From a bacterium (GTDB taxonomy: Bacteria; Bdellovibrionota_C; UBA2361; SZUA-149), in assembly GCA_003230795.1 (NCBI GenBank), contig QIGM01000339.1, positions 1 to 5,303 on the forward strand: a stretch of DNA of 5,303 bases. Reading direction: 5' to 3'. The notes beneath the pieces are model-generated. The model did no database searches. It had not been told where the DNA came from and saw nothing but the letters and a program-made list of their open reading frames with translations. Below, piece after piece: positions 1 through 5,303 of the stretch (the first letter of the stretch is position 1; the number at the start of each line of letters is the position of its first letter). The position numbers were made by a program, and so were the translations under genes.

Positions 1-55
1 GTGGCGACTGAACGGACCCTCCGGTAGGAGACATAGGGGATAGTCATCAAGACAC

Positions 56-81
56 GGGGAAAACCGATCAGGTTTTTCTCC
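56..81. repeat. Imperfect hairpin downstream of the AI-2E gene
   Basis: GGGG and AAAACC (56-65) pair with GGTTTT (71-76) and, after one bulged T, CTCC (78-81), around the loop GATCA. The plus-strand RNA form is slightly better because it allows a G-U pair where the minus strand has a mismatch. Neither strand has a clean T tract after the stem. It may end the dnaE and AI-2E transcript weakly, or end a plus-strand transcript entering from the left. The rest of 1-162 shows no gene I can support. Confidence 0.35.
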
Positions 82-162
82 ACTGAAGGCTGCTGCCAGA
101 GCAAGGGGATTTATAAAATCAAAGAACTTCCGCTAGGCTCCAAGCTGCCGAGATTTTCTCTT

Positions 163-1263
163 CTAGATGACTATCTCCTCTTCAATAGCTTCCAGAGTTC
201 GCTGAAAGAGAACCCGAACCGCCGCCGCCGCAGGAATCGCGAGAATCATTCCAACGAGACCAAACAAGTCCCCGCCAACAATTAAGGCAACCATCACACC
301 GAGCGGATGAATCCCTACGCTTTCGCCGACGATTTTGGGAGTCAGGAAATTTCCTTCAACCAATTGGATCGCAACAAACACGCCATACACAAGGAGGAGG
401 TGCGATAGACTAGGATCGCTTACGAGCGACAGAACGGTCGCAAGGAAGAAACCCACAGCCACACCTAGATAAGGAACTATATTAAGTAAACCAGTGAGCA
501 TTCCGACGACAAAGGCCCAGGGCAGACCGACTAGGCTAAAGCCTATTATGTACAGCACAGCCAAGATGAGACTCACCGTGAGCTGTCCTTCGAAGAACGC
601 ATACACATGCCTTAAAATCTCTTTCGCAACTGAGACTACTCGCTCTCTAACTTCTTCGTCCAAGAAACTGCCAACGGCTCTATGCAAAGACCGCAAATCG
701 CGAGCTATATAAAAGACGAAAAATGGCAGAAGAAAGAGGTTGAAAACAGTAAGTGCAAAAGAATACCCACGCAGCGCCGTAAGACCGAGAGCTCGGCCAG
801 CACTTCGAAGCTGGTCGACGCCGAGCGCCGAAAGGTATCCTCGAAACTGCTCTACAATCTCATCGTTACTTTGAGGGGGTGTAATTCCCAGCCACTGTTC
901 TCCCAGTTGGAAAATGCGCGCCAGCGCTGAACGAAGATAATTTGGTAAGTTTTTGAGTAGGTCCTGATACTCAACGATGATCTGAGGAAGCGCCAAGGCG
1001 AACAGCACAACAATCGCAATACAAACCACCGCGCCAATTCCAATTATCGACCCGGCGCGAGGGACACCTCTTGCCTCCAACTTACTAACGATAGGATCGA
1101 GCAAAAGCGCCATGCCGTACGACGCCAACAGCAGTGCCGCTATTTCTTGCACTTGCAGTAAGAAGTAGAAAAAGAGAAGACCAGTAATTATCCAAAAGAT
1201 GGATTTCTTATTTTTAGCGACCGAGTGCTGGAGGTAGGCGACGGTATTTTCGAGTTCACTCAT
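163..1263 (-). CDS. AI-2E family transporter (PerM/YdiK-like membrane protein)
   Basis: A polytopic inner-membrane protein of 366 aa, a usual length for the family (Pfam AI-2E_transport). Residues count from the ATG at 1263. Hydrophobic segments lie near 21-38, 40-58, 70-92, 166-187, 226-248, 250-282, 288-306 and 317-350, with a soluble loop at about 93-160. Family hallmarks are LLPFFVFYIARD (178-189), LTGLLNIVPYLG (256-267), EGNFLTPKIVGESVGIHPL (303-321) and a final GGDLFGLVGMILAIPAAA (330-347). Members include the AI-2 exporter TqsA and proteins linked to Na+/H+ exchange, so the substrate cannot be told from sequence. The frame is open upstream to an ATG at 1344 inside dnaE, but those extra 27 residues lack family features and the ribosome binding site supports 1263. 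It starts 10 bases after dnaE ends and is probably co-transcribed and translationally coupled with it. No canonical terminator follows. Confidence 0.92.
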   Translation of the reverse strand: MSELENTVAYLQHSVAKNKKSIFWIITGLLFFYFLLQVQEIAALLLASYGMALLLDPIVSKLEARGVPRAGSIIGIGAVVCIAIVVLFALALPQIIVEYQDLLKNLPNYLRSALARIFQLGEQWLGITPPQSNDEIVEQFRGYLSALGVDQLRSAGRALGLTALRGYSFALTVFNLFLLPFFVFYIARDLRSLHRAVGSFLDEEVRERVVSVAKEILRHVYAFFEGQLTVSLILAVLYIIGFSLVGLPWAFVVGMLTGLLNIVPYLGVAVGFFLATVLSLVSDPSLSHLLLVYGVFVAIQLVEGNFLTPKIVGESVGIHPLGVMVALIVGGDLFGLVGMILAIPAAAAVRVLFQRTLEAIEEEIVI

Positions 1264-1270
1264 CAGCATG

Positions 1271-1275
1271 CTCCT
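1271..1275 (-). promoter_or_regulatory. Ribosome binding site of the AI-2E gene, overlapping the dnaE stop
   Basis: The dnaE stop codon TAG (1276-1274) runs into GAG to give TAGGAG on the minus strand. The AGGAG is 7 bases before the ATG at 1263-1261 and only 1 base before the ATG at 1269-1267, which favours the start at 1263. Ribosomes finishing dnaE would be positioned to reinitiate on the next gene. Confidence 0.8.
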
Positions 1276-4200
1276 ACTGGAAGGTAAGTATTGGGGCGCC
1301 AAATAGTTCTTCAACCTTGTTGCACAGCATTTCAGACGGGGCAATCTTTAAGGTTTTGGGCAGCGCGATCCAGGTTTCACTATGCTCCTGACGACGCACA
1401 AGCAAGCGAACTGGACAGGCCCCTTGATGACTTTCAAGCAACTCATAGAGTGGCTTGAGCAAGGCTTCGTTATGCATGGTTTCATCGAGGTGAATGAGCG
1501 CATGGGTCGCGCTATTATCTCGGAGCGTAATTACCGATTCAACCTTGTTTGCGATTAGGTTCCTTCGCTCATCGGAAACGTCCAGTCTTCCACTAATCAC
1601 AACCGGATCTTCACTTTGAAGCGTCTCGTGGATCTTGTGATAGGTATCAGGCCACGCAATGACTTCAATAGTTCCGAGCAAATCCTCGAGCTTAAAAGTT
1701 GCGTAACGATCACCCTTTTTCGTGTTCTTTAGCTTCAGGAATGTGATTACCCCTGCAACTGATACGTTTGCACCATCAGAACCAGAGGAAAGGCTCTCAA
1801 TGGTCGAGCTACCAATTCGCTTAAGCTCCCCTCGAAACTTTTCTAGTGGATGTCCGGAAAGGTAAAACCCAAGCACCTCTCGTTCTTGGCTCAACCGAAT
1901 ATTCGTAGGCCACTCTGGAAGTAAGTCTCTGTTCGGAGAGTACTGCTCGTCATCTGAGGGTTGCTGCGAATCAAATAGGCCTATTTGATTTGAATCTCGT
2001 TGCTCTTTAAACCGAGCAGCGAACTTTAATACATCCTCGATTCGCTCGTTCATTTCAGATCGACTGAGTTCGGTAAAATCAAAGGCGCCGGATTTAACAA
2101 AATTCTCCAGTGTCCGACGATTGGTAATTGAGGAGTCCACGCGCTTGCAAAAATCTAGCACACTGCGAAATTCGCCGTTCTCTGAGCGCTCTTCAATGAT
2201 CTTTGCAACCGCCTTCTCGCCAATCCCCTTAATCGCGGCAAGCCCAAAGACAATTTTGCCGCCGACTACATTAAATCGAACATCTCCCGAGTTCAGATCG
2301 GGCGGTGTAACATCGATTCCCATTTCCCTACACTCATTGATGTTCTTCAAGGTCTTGTCGGTATCGCCCATTTCAAACGTCATAAGTGCCGCGAGAAACT
2401 GATGCGGGTAATGCGCCTTGAGGTAGGCAGTTTGAAAGGAAATAAGCGCATAGGCCACGGAGTGACTTCTGTTAAAACCATAACGAGCGAAGGTCTCCAT
2501 CTGATCAAATACTTCGATTGCTGCAACATCTGGAACTCCTTTCTCCTTCGCACCAACGAGAAAAAATTCGCGTTGCTTCGCCATCTCTTCCGGCTTCTTC
2601 TTCCCCATCGCTTGTCGCAGCATATCCGCTTCTCCGAGCGAATAGCCTCCCATATCGCGAGCAATCTGCATTATTTGCTCCTGATAAAGGATAATACCGT
2701 AGGTGTCTTTCAGAATCGTTTCAAGCAGTGGGTGGAGAAAACGAACCTGCTCTCTGCCGTGCTTACGGTTAATGTAGTGGTCCACCATTCCTGCATCGAG
2801 TGGCCCCGGACGGTATAGTGCGAGAATAGCAACTAGATCTTCGAAACAGTTTGGCTTCAATCGAGATACCATCTCGGTAATTCCGCTCGACTCCAACTGG
2901 AACACACCAATCGTTCTGCCCTTACTGACCAACTTGTAGGTACGTTGATCATCAAGCGGAAGTGAGTTCAAGTCTACCTTTTTCCCGGTAGTCGCCTCTA
3001 TCAAACGAGTCGCTTCATGGAGAACGGATAAGGTCTTCAAACCAAGAAAATCGAACTTCACAAGACCGATTTTTTCCACGTAGTTCATTGAATACTGAGA
3101 AATAACCTGCTGGTCTTTATCAACCATCAGCGGCATGTATTCTACGATCGGACGATCCGCAATCACGAGACCCGCGGCATGAGTAGAAGTATGGCGAGAA
3201 AGTCCTTCAAGCTTCATCGCAAGCTCAATAAGCTCTTTCCCTTCAGCGTCCGCATACTGGCGCAGGCGTTTCTCCATTTTGAGAGCTTCGGCAATCGGAT
3301 AGTCGAAACCTTGACGTGGAGCTGGTATGAGCTTCGCCACACGATCTGTCTCCGCGTAGCTAAGCCCCAAGGCTCTCCCGACATCTTTTATGGCAGCTTT
3401 GGCTTTGAGCGTTCCAAAAGTAACAATCTGCGCCACCTTGTCGCGCCCGTATTTCTCACAGACATAGTCAATGACCTTGTCACGACCATAAATACAAAAA
3501 TCCACATCAATATCAGGTAGAGACACACGCTCAGGATTTAGAAATCTCTCAAAGAGAAGCACGTTCCTGATGGGATCGATTTCGGTGATAAAGAGCACAT
3601 AAGCGATGAGAGAGCCTGCCGCACTTCCTCTTCCCGGACCAACCGGAATATCATTCTTCTTTGCCCAAAGAATGAAATCAGAAACAACGAGAAAATATCC
3701 CGCGAAACCCATATTAAGAATGAGCTCTATCTCTTCCTCGAGACGCGCTTGAAAAACGGGAAGCTCTTCCACGGTTAACGGAGCCCCTCGCTTCTTGTAT
3801 TCTTCTATCCGAAGCGCGAGTCCCTTCTTTGCTTCCTCAACAAAGAGCTCTTCAATTGTTTGCGTCTCTTCAGTCGGAAACTTCGGCATATAGTAGGTAT
3901 TAAAGTCGAACTCGACGTTGCAACGCTCCGCAATTTCCATCGTGCGTGCAATCGCATCGTGGTAATCCGGCATCGCACTGCGCATTTCGTCTCCAGTTTT
4001 TACATGAAGTCGAGCATGTTCGTGACGGATGCGATTTTCGTCGGTGACGAGTTTTCCCGTCGAGATGCACATCAGCACCTCTTGCGCATAGTGATCCTCT
4101 GGACTCAAATAATGACAGTCATTCGTCGCAATCGTTGGGATACCAATCTCCTGACTGAGCTCAGCAGCAAAGACGTTTAGTGATTGTTGTTCTGGAATGT

Positions 4201-4738
4201 CGTGCGGCTGTAGTTCGAGATAAAAACGATCTCCAAATACCGAGTGATATTTCTTCACGACCTCGCGCCCGCCTTCAATATCTCCACGCTTAGAATAATC
4301 TGCGAGCTCACCAGAGAGACAGCCAGAAAGACAAATGATGCCCTCATTGCAAGCCTCTAGTAGCTCGTGATCAATACGAGGACGGAAATAAAAGCCTTCA
4401 GTGTAGGCTGTCGTCACCAGACGACAAAGATTCTTATAGCCCTGGTAATTCTCAGCAAGGAGCGTGAGGTGATGAGTGCTACCACCGCCCTGGGAGGGCA
4501 ATTTTTTTAGGTGCCTGCTACCCGTGGTGAGATAGACCTCACACCCGATTATCGGCTTAATGCCCGCTGCGGTCGCAGTCTGAAAAAACTCAATCGCCCC
4601 ATGCATATTGCCATGATCGGTCACTGCGACCGCAGGCTGATTGAGCTCTTTCGCCTTAGAGACAAGTTCTTTTAATTTTATCGCACCATCTAAGACACTA
4701 AACTGACTATGTAGATGCAGATGAACGAACTGCTCCAT
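1274..4738 (-). CDS. dnaE: DNA polymerase III subunit alpha
   Basis: Catalytic subunit of the replicative polymerase, extending DNA 5' to 3' at the fork with the beta clamp and tau. The 1154 aa length is typical for DnaE and the gene is intact from ATG to TAG. Residues below count from the ATG at 4738. An N-terminal PHP domain (about 4-280) keeps all nine metal ligands seen in active PHP polymerases: H8, H10, D17, H42, E67, H90, C140, D207 and H209. The nucleotide-binding PGRGSAAGSL lies at 368-377. The catalytic aspartates are D409 and D411 (PDIDVDF) and D563 (KFDFLGLKTL). A helix-hairpin-helix (IKGIGEKAVAKI) lies near 836-847. QIGLF at 918-922 fits the internal beta-clamp motif. An acidic linker, an OB fold (about 992-1070) and a tau-binding-type C-terminal region follow. 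No intein or frameshift is seen. It is set off from the upstream pilin gene by a terminator and leads straight into the downstream AI-2E gene. Confidence 0.98.
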   Translation of the reverse strand: MEQFVHLHLHSQFSVLDGAIKLKELVSKAKELNQPAVAVTDHGNMHGAIEFFQTATAAGIKPIIGCEVYLTTGSRHLKKLPSQGGGSTHHLTLLAENYQGYKNLCRLVTTAYTEGFYFRPRIDHELLEACNEGIICLSGCLSGELADYSKRGDIEGGREVVKKYHSVFGDRFYLELQPHDIPEQQSLNVFAAELSQEIGIPTIATNDCHYLSPEDHYAQEVLMCISTGKLVTDENRIRHEHARLHVKTGDEMRSAMPDYHDAIARTMEIAERCNVEFDFNTYYMPKFPTEETQTIEELFVEEAKKGLALRIEEYKKRGAPLTVEELPVFQARLEEEIELILNMGFAGYFLVVSDFILWAKKNDIPVGPGRGSAAGSLIAYVLFITEIDPIRNVLLFERFLNPERVSLPDIDVDFCIYGRDKVIDYVCEKYGRDKVAQIVTFGTLKAKAAIKDVGRALGLSYAETDRVAKLIPAPRQGFDYPIAEALKMEKRLRQYADAEGKELIELAMKLEGLSRHTSTHAAGLVIADRPIVEYMPLMVDKDQQVISQYSMNYVEKIGLVKFDFLGLKTLSVLHEATRLIEATTGKKVDLNSLPLDDQRTYKLVSKGRTIGVFQLESSGITEMVSRLKPNCFEDLVAILALYRPGPLDAGMVDHYINRKHGREQVRFLHPLLETILKDTYGIILYQEQIMQIARDMGGYSLGEADMLRQAMGKKKPEEMAKQREFFLVGAKEKGVPDVAAIEVFDQMETFARYGFNRSHSVAYALISFQTAYLKAHYPHQFLAALMTFEMGDTDKTLKNINECREMGIDVTPPDLNSGDVRFNVVGGKIVFGLAAIKGIGEKAVAKIIEERSENGEFRSVLDFCKRVDSSITNRRTLENFVKSGAFDFTELSRSEMNERIEDVLKFAARFKEQRDSNQIGLFDSQQPSDDEQYSPNRDLLPEWPTNIRLSQEREVLGFYLSGHPLEKFRGELKRIGSSTIESLSSGSDGANVSVAGVITFLKLKNTKKGDRYATFKLEDLLGTIEVIAWPDTYHKIHETLQSEDPVVISGRLDVSDERRNLIANKVESVITLRDNSATHALIHLDETMHNEALLKPLYELLESHQGACPVRLLVRRQEHSETWIALPKTLKIAPSEMLCNKVEELFGAPILTFQ
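1969..1990. repeat. Perfect 22-bp palindrome within dnaE
   Basis: The 11 bases AATCAAATAGG (1969-1979) are followed directly by their exact reverse complement (1980-1990), with no spacer and no mismatch. It spans the codons for N917 to D923 of DnaE plus one base, that is the clamp-binding motif QIGLF and its flanking residues. As RNA it could fold into a 9-bp stem with a GGCC loop. No T tract follows, so it is not an intrinsic terminator. Confidence 0.9.
4487..4508 (+). terminator. Terminator-like hairpin antisense to dnaE
   Basis: On the plus strand GCCCT (4487-4491), loop GGG and AGGGC (4495-4499) are followed by AA and seven T residues (4502-4508). The shape is that of a short intrinsic terminator and could stop antisense transcripts in early dnaE. 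The stem is only 5 bp and the same bases encode KKLPSQG of the PHP domain, so coincidence is quite possible. Confidence 0.3.
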
Positions 4739-4748
4739 GCGAAACAAA

Positions 4749-4753
4749 CTCCT
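4749..4753 (-). promoter_or_regulatory. dnaE ribosome binding site (decides the start)
   Basis: AGGAG on the minus strand lies 10 bases before the ATG at 4738-4736 but only 1 base before the in-frame TTG at 4747-4745. The TTG is too close to be used, so the ATG, which begins MEQFVHLHLHS, is the better start. It is also the start that fits the usual beginning of the PHP domain. Confidence 0.7.
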
Positions 4754-4767
4754 AAACCACTTAAATT

Positions 4768-4796
4768 ACAATACTTCTCTACTTCCTGAGAGGTAA
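4768..4796 (-). promoter_or_regulatory. Weak sigma-70-type promoter candidate for dnaE
   Basis: On the minus strand TTACCT (4796-4791) and TATTGT (4773-4768) are 17 bases apart. They share only 3 of 6 and about 4 of 6 bases with the -35 and -10 consensus. Transcription would begin near 4761 and leave a leader of about 22 bases containing the ribosome binding site. A dnaE promoter is expected somewhere here because of the terminator upstream, but this exact placement is a guess. Confidence 0.25.
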
Positions 4797-4942
4797 CAAT
4801 AACACCGGGGAAGAAAAGTACGCAAAGCGGGACTAGTGCGGAAATATAGTGGCGCAACTTAGATAGTTTAGTAAAACACAGTGGTTTAATAGAGATGCGC
4901 GTTTTGAATTACTCATCACTTGCGTATGCAGGACTGCCGGTC

Positions 4943-4963
4943 GCGCTCTGCGCGTAGCAGCGC
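4943..4963. repeat. Small GC-rich hairpin
   Basis: GCG and CTGC (separated by a two-base CT bulge) pair with GCAG and CGC around a GCGTA loop, giving 7 GC-rich pairs. On the plus strand a T6 run begins 12 bases after the stem, too far for a normal terminator. It may be a leader structure in a long dnaE transcript or may have no function. Confidence 0.3.
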
Positions 4964-4985
4964 CAACTTACCCCCTTTTTTCCTT

Positions 4986-5019
4986 AAAAAACCGCCCCCT
5001 TCGAAGAAAGAGGCGGCTT
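4986..5019 (-). terminator. Rho-independent terminator after the pilin gene
   Basis: Read on the minus strand, the pilin stop codon is followed 8 bases later by a GC-rich hairpin. CCGCC (5016-5012) pairs with GGCGG (4996-4992). The stem extends inward through U-G and U-A pairs to about 10 bp around a CUUCG loop, and outward through AAG opposite the start of the U tract. Six T residues (4991-4986) follow directly. This is a classic intrinsic terminator and works in the minus direction only, because the plus-strand copy lacks a T tract. It separates pilin transcription from dnaE. Confidence 0.9.
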
Positions 5020-5027
5020 CAATTCTA

Positions 5028-5303
5028 TCAGCAGCTTCCGGACAGACCAGGCTTTCTATTCAAAGGAGCACCAGCCGCCGAATCAAAGCAGAAGGTGCTC
5101 GTTCCAGATTGGTGGTAGGCGCTGCCGGCCCAATCCACCTCATTCGCATTGCTCACCCGCAACTCAACTCCCTTGCTACCCACATAGCCCGGCAAGAGCG
5201 ATACTTCCGTCGAGTACGCTTCGTTGTCGAGGAAGTAGGCCTCCTGAGCGATTGCGGAGTTTCGCAAATCGCTTTGCGCCACAGCATCATAGGCACGCGC
5301 CCT
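5028..5303 (-). CDS. Type IV pilin-like protein, C-terminal part (5' end beyond the window)
   Basis: This is the last 91 codons of a gene that enters from the right edge and ends in TGA at 5030-5028. The reading frame stays open to base 5303. The first visible residues (RARAYDAVAQSDLRNSAIA) match the core just after the N-terminal helix of short PilA proteins such as that of Geobacter, which reads AYNSAASSDLRN at this point. The GTG at 5282 is therefore an internal valine codon and not the start. Next come AQEAYFLDNEAYS, typical of major pilins, and a soluble C-terminal domain. Two cysteines (fragment residues 72 and 91, the second being the last residue) are placed to close a D-region disulfide loop. 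The prepilin leader and hydrophobic helix (GFTLIE type) should lie just outside the window. The likely role is a type IV pilus fibre subunit or pseudopilin, processed by PilD and assembled in the inner membrane. A type II secretion pseudopilin is the main alternative. A terminator follows directly, so this is the last gene of its transcript. Confidence 0.82.
   Translation of the reverse strand, partial: RARAYDAVAQSDLRNSAIAQEAYFLDNEAYSTEVSLLPGYVGSKGVELRVSNANEVDWAGSAYHQSGTSTFCFDSAAGAPLNRKPGLSGSC

Larger units (their letters stand above)
4749..4892 (-). repeat. Inverted repeat able to pair with the dnaE Shine-Dalgarno
   Basis: In a minus-strand transcript, the segment 4892-4881 (CUAUUAAACCAC) is complementary to 4760-4749 (GUGGUUUAGGAG) at 11 of 12 positions, counting one U-G pair and with one mismatch. 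The exact core is 8 bp (TAAACCAC with GTGGTTTA). The second arm contains the dnaE AGGAG. The arms are 120 bases apart, so the pairing would need a leader starting upstream of 4892. It may be chance. Confidence 0.3.
4739..4985. other. Intergenic region between the pilin terminator and dnaE
   Basis: About 250 bases with no credible coding frame on either strand. On the minus strand it runs from the terminator T tract, through a short AT inverted repeat (six T, four-base spacer CCTT, six A on the plus strand, 4976-4991) and a GC-rich hairpin (4943-4963), into AT-richer sequence that should contain the dnaE promoter and leader. A TATATT hexamer (minus strand, 4848-4843) fits a -10 box but has no convincing -35 partner. 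No clear operator for a named regulator was recognised. Confidence 0.6.

Noticed and set aside
1..47. Minus-strand frame beginning with ATG at 47-45 and open to the left edge
   Set aside because: Only 15 codons are visible, there is no Shine-Dalgarno before the ATG, and the residues are not recognisable. It cannot be supported without more sequence.
222..235. Short GCC repeat near the 3' end of the AI-2E gene
   Set aside because: It encodes the run of alanines in the last membrane segment (AIPAAAAV), which is common in this family.
494..930. Two overlapping plus-strand frames antisense to the AI-2E gene
   Set aside because: Basic, low-complexity translations opposite a well-supported membrane protein gene, with no recognisable domain.
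1264..1344. Upstream ATG codons at 1344 and 1269 as alternative starts of the AI-2E gene
   Set aside because: The one at 1344 lies well inside dnaE without a ribosome binding site, and the one at 1269 is only one base from the AGGAG. The ATG at 1263 has the proper spacing.
2402..2818. Plus-strand frame of 138 codons antisense to dnaE, with shorter ones at 2121-2402, 3179-3520 and 3860-4180
   Set aside because: They lie wholly opposite a strongly conserved gene, have no family features or convincing ribosome binding sites, and read as shadows of dnaE codons.
4745..4747. TTG as the dnaE start
   Set aside because: It sits one base after AGGAG, too close for initiation. The ATG at 4738 is better spaced and gives the normal PHP beginning.
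4851..4971. Two similar segments, GGCGCAACTTAG at 4851 and GCGCCAACTTAC at 4960, as a possible direct repeat
   Set aside because: They match only with a one-base gap over about 11 bases and have no other copy nearby, so chance similarity is likely.
5280..5282. GTG as the start of a short 84-residue pilin-like protein
   Set aside because: The frame stays open upstream to the window edge and the upstream residues (RARAYDA) continue the pilin core, so this GTG is an internal valine.

Overview
The window looks like ordinary bacterial chromosome from a Gram-negative, type IV pilus-bearing organism. Every gene I can support lies on the minus strand, so the window reads from its right end to its left. 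The pilin fragment has a core resembling the short PilA of Geobacter and relatives. Together with the moderate GC content, this hints at a deltaproteobacterial-type lineage (Desulfobacterota, Bdellovibrionota or similar). That is inference only; a DnaE tree would settle it.

Layout, right to left. (1) 5303-5028: the 3' part of a type IV pilin-like gene whose start lies beyond the right edge, followed at once by a strong intrinsic terminator (5019-4986). (2) 5027-4739: an intergenic stretch of about 290 bases with a short GC-rich hairpin, weak promoter candidates, and an 8-base inverted repeat whose near arm runs into the dnaE ribosome binding site. (3) 4738-1274: dnaE, the complete catalytic alpha subunit of DNA polymerase III (1154 aa). 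It has an intact PHP active site, the three catalytic aspartates, a helix-hairpin-helix, an internal beta-clamp motif, an OB fold and a C-terminal tau-binding region. (4) 1263-163: a complete AI-2E family (PerM/YdiK-like) membrane protein of 366 aa. Its ribosome binding site shares bases with the dnaE stop codon, so the two genes look translationally coupled. (5) 162-1: noncoding sequence with an imperfect hairpin and no clear gene.

The pilin is transcriptionally separated from dnaE by its terminator. dnaE and the AI-2E gene appear to form a two-gene operon, although no functional link between replication and this transporter family is evident. I found no mobile element, CRISPR array, tRNA or rRNA, and no clearly new multi-gene system. 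The most unusual sequence signal is a perfect 22-bp palindrome inside dnaE that covers the codons of the beta-clamp-binding motif. Next are the complete PHP metal-ligand set, implying polymerase-intrinsic proofreading, and possible base pairing over the dnaE Shine-Dalgarno.
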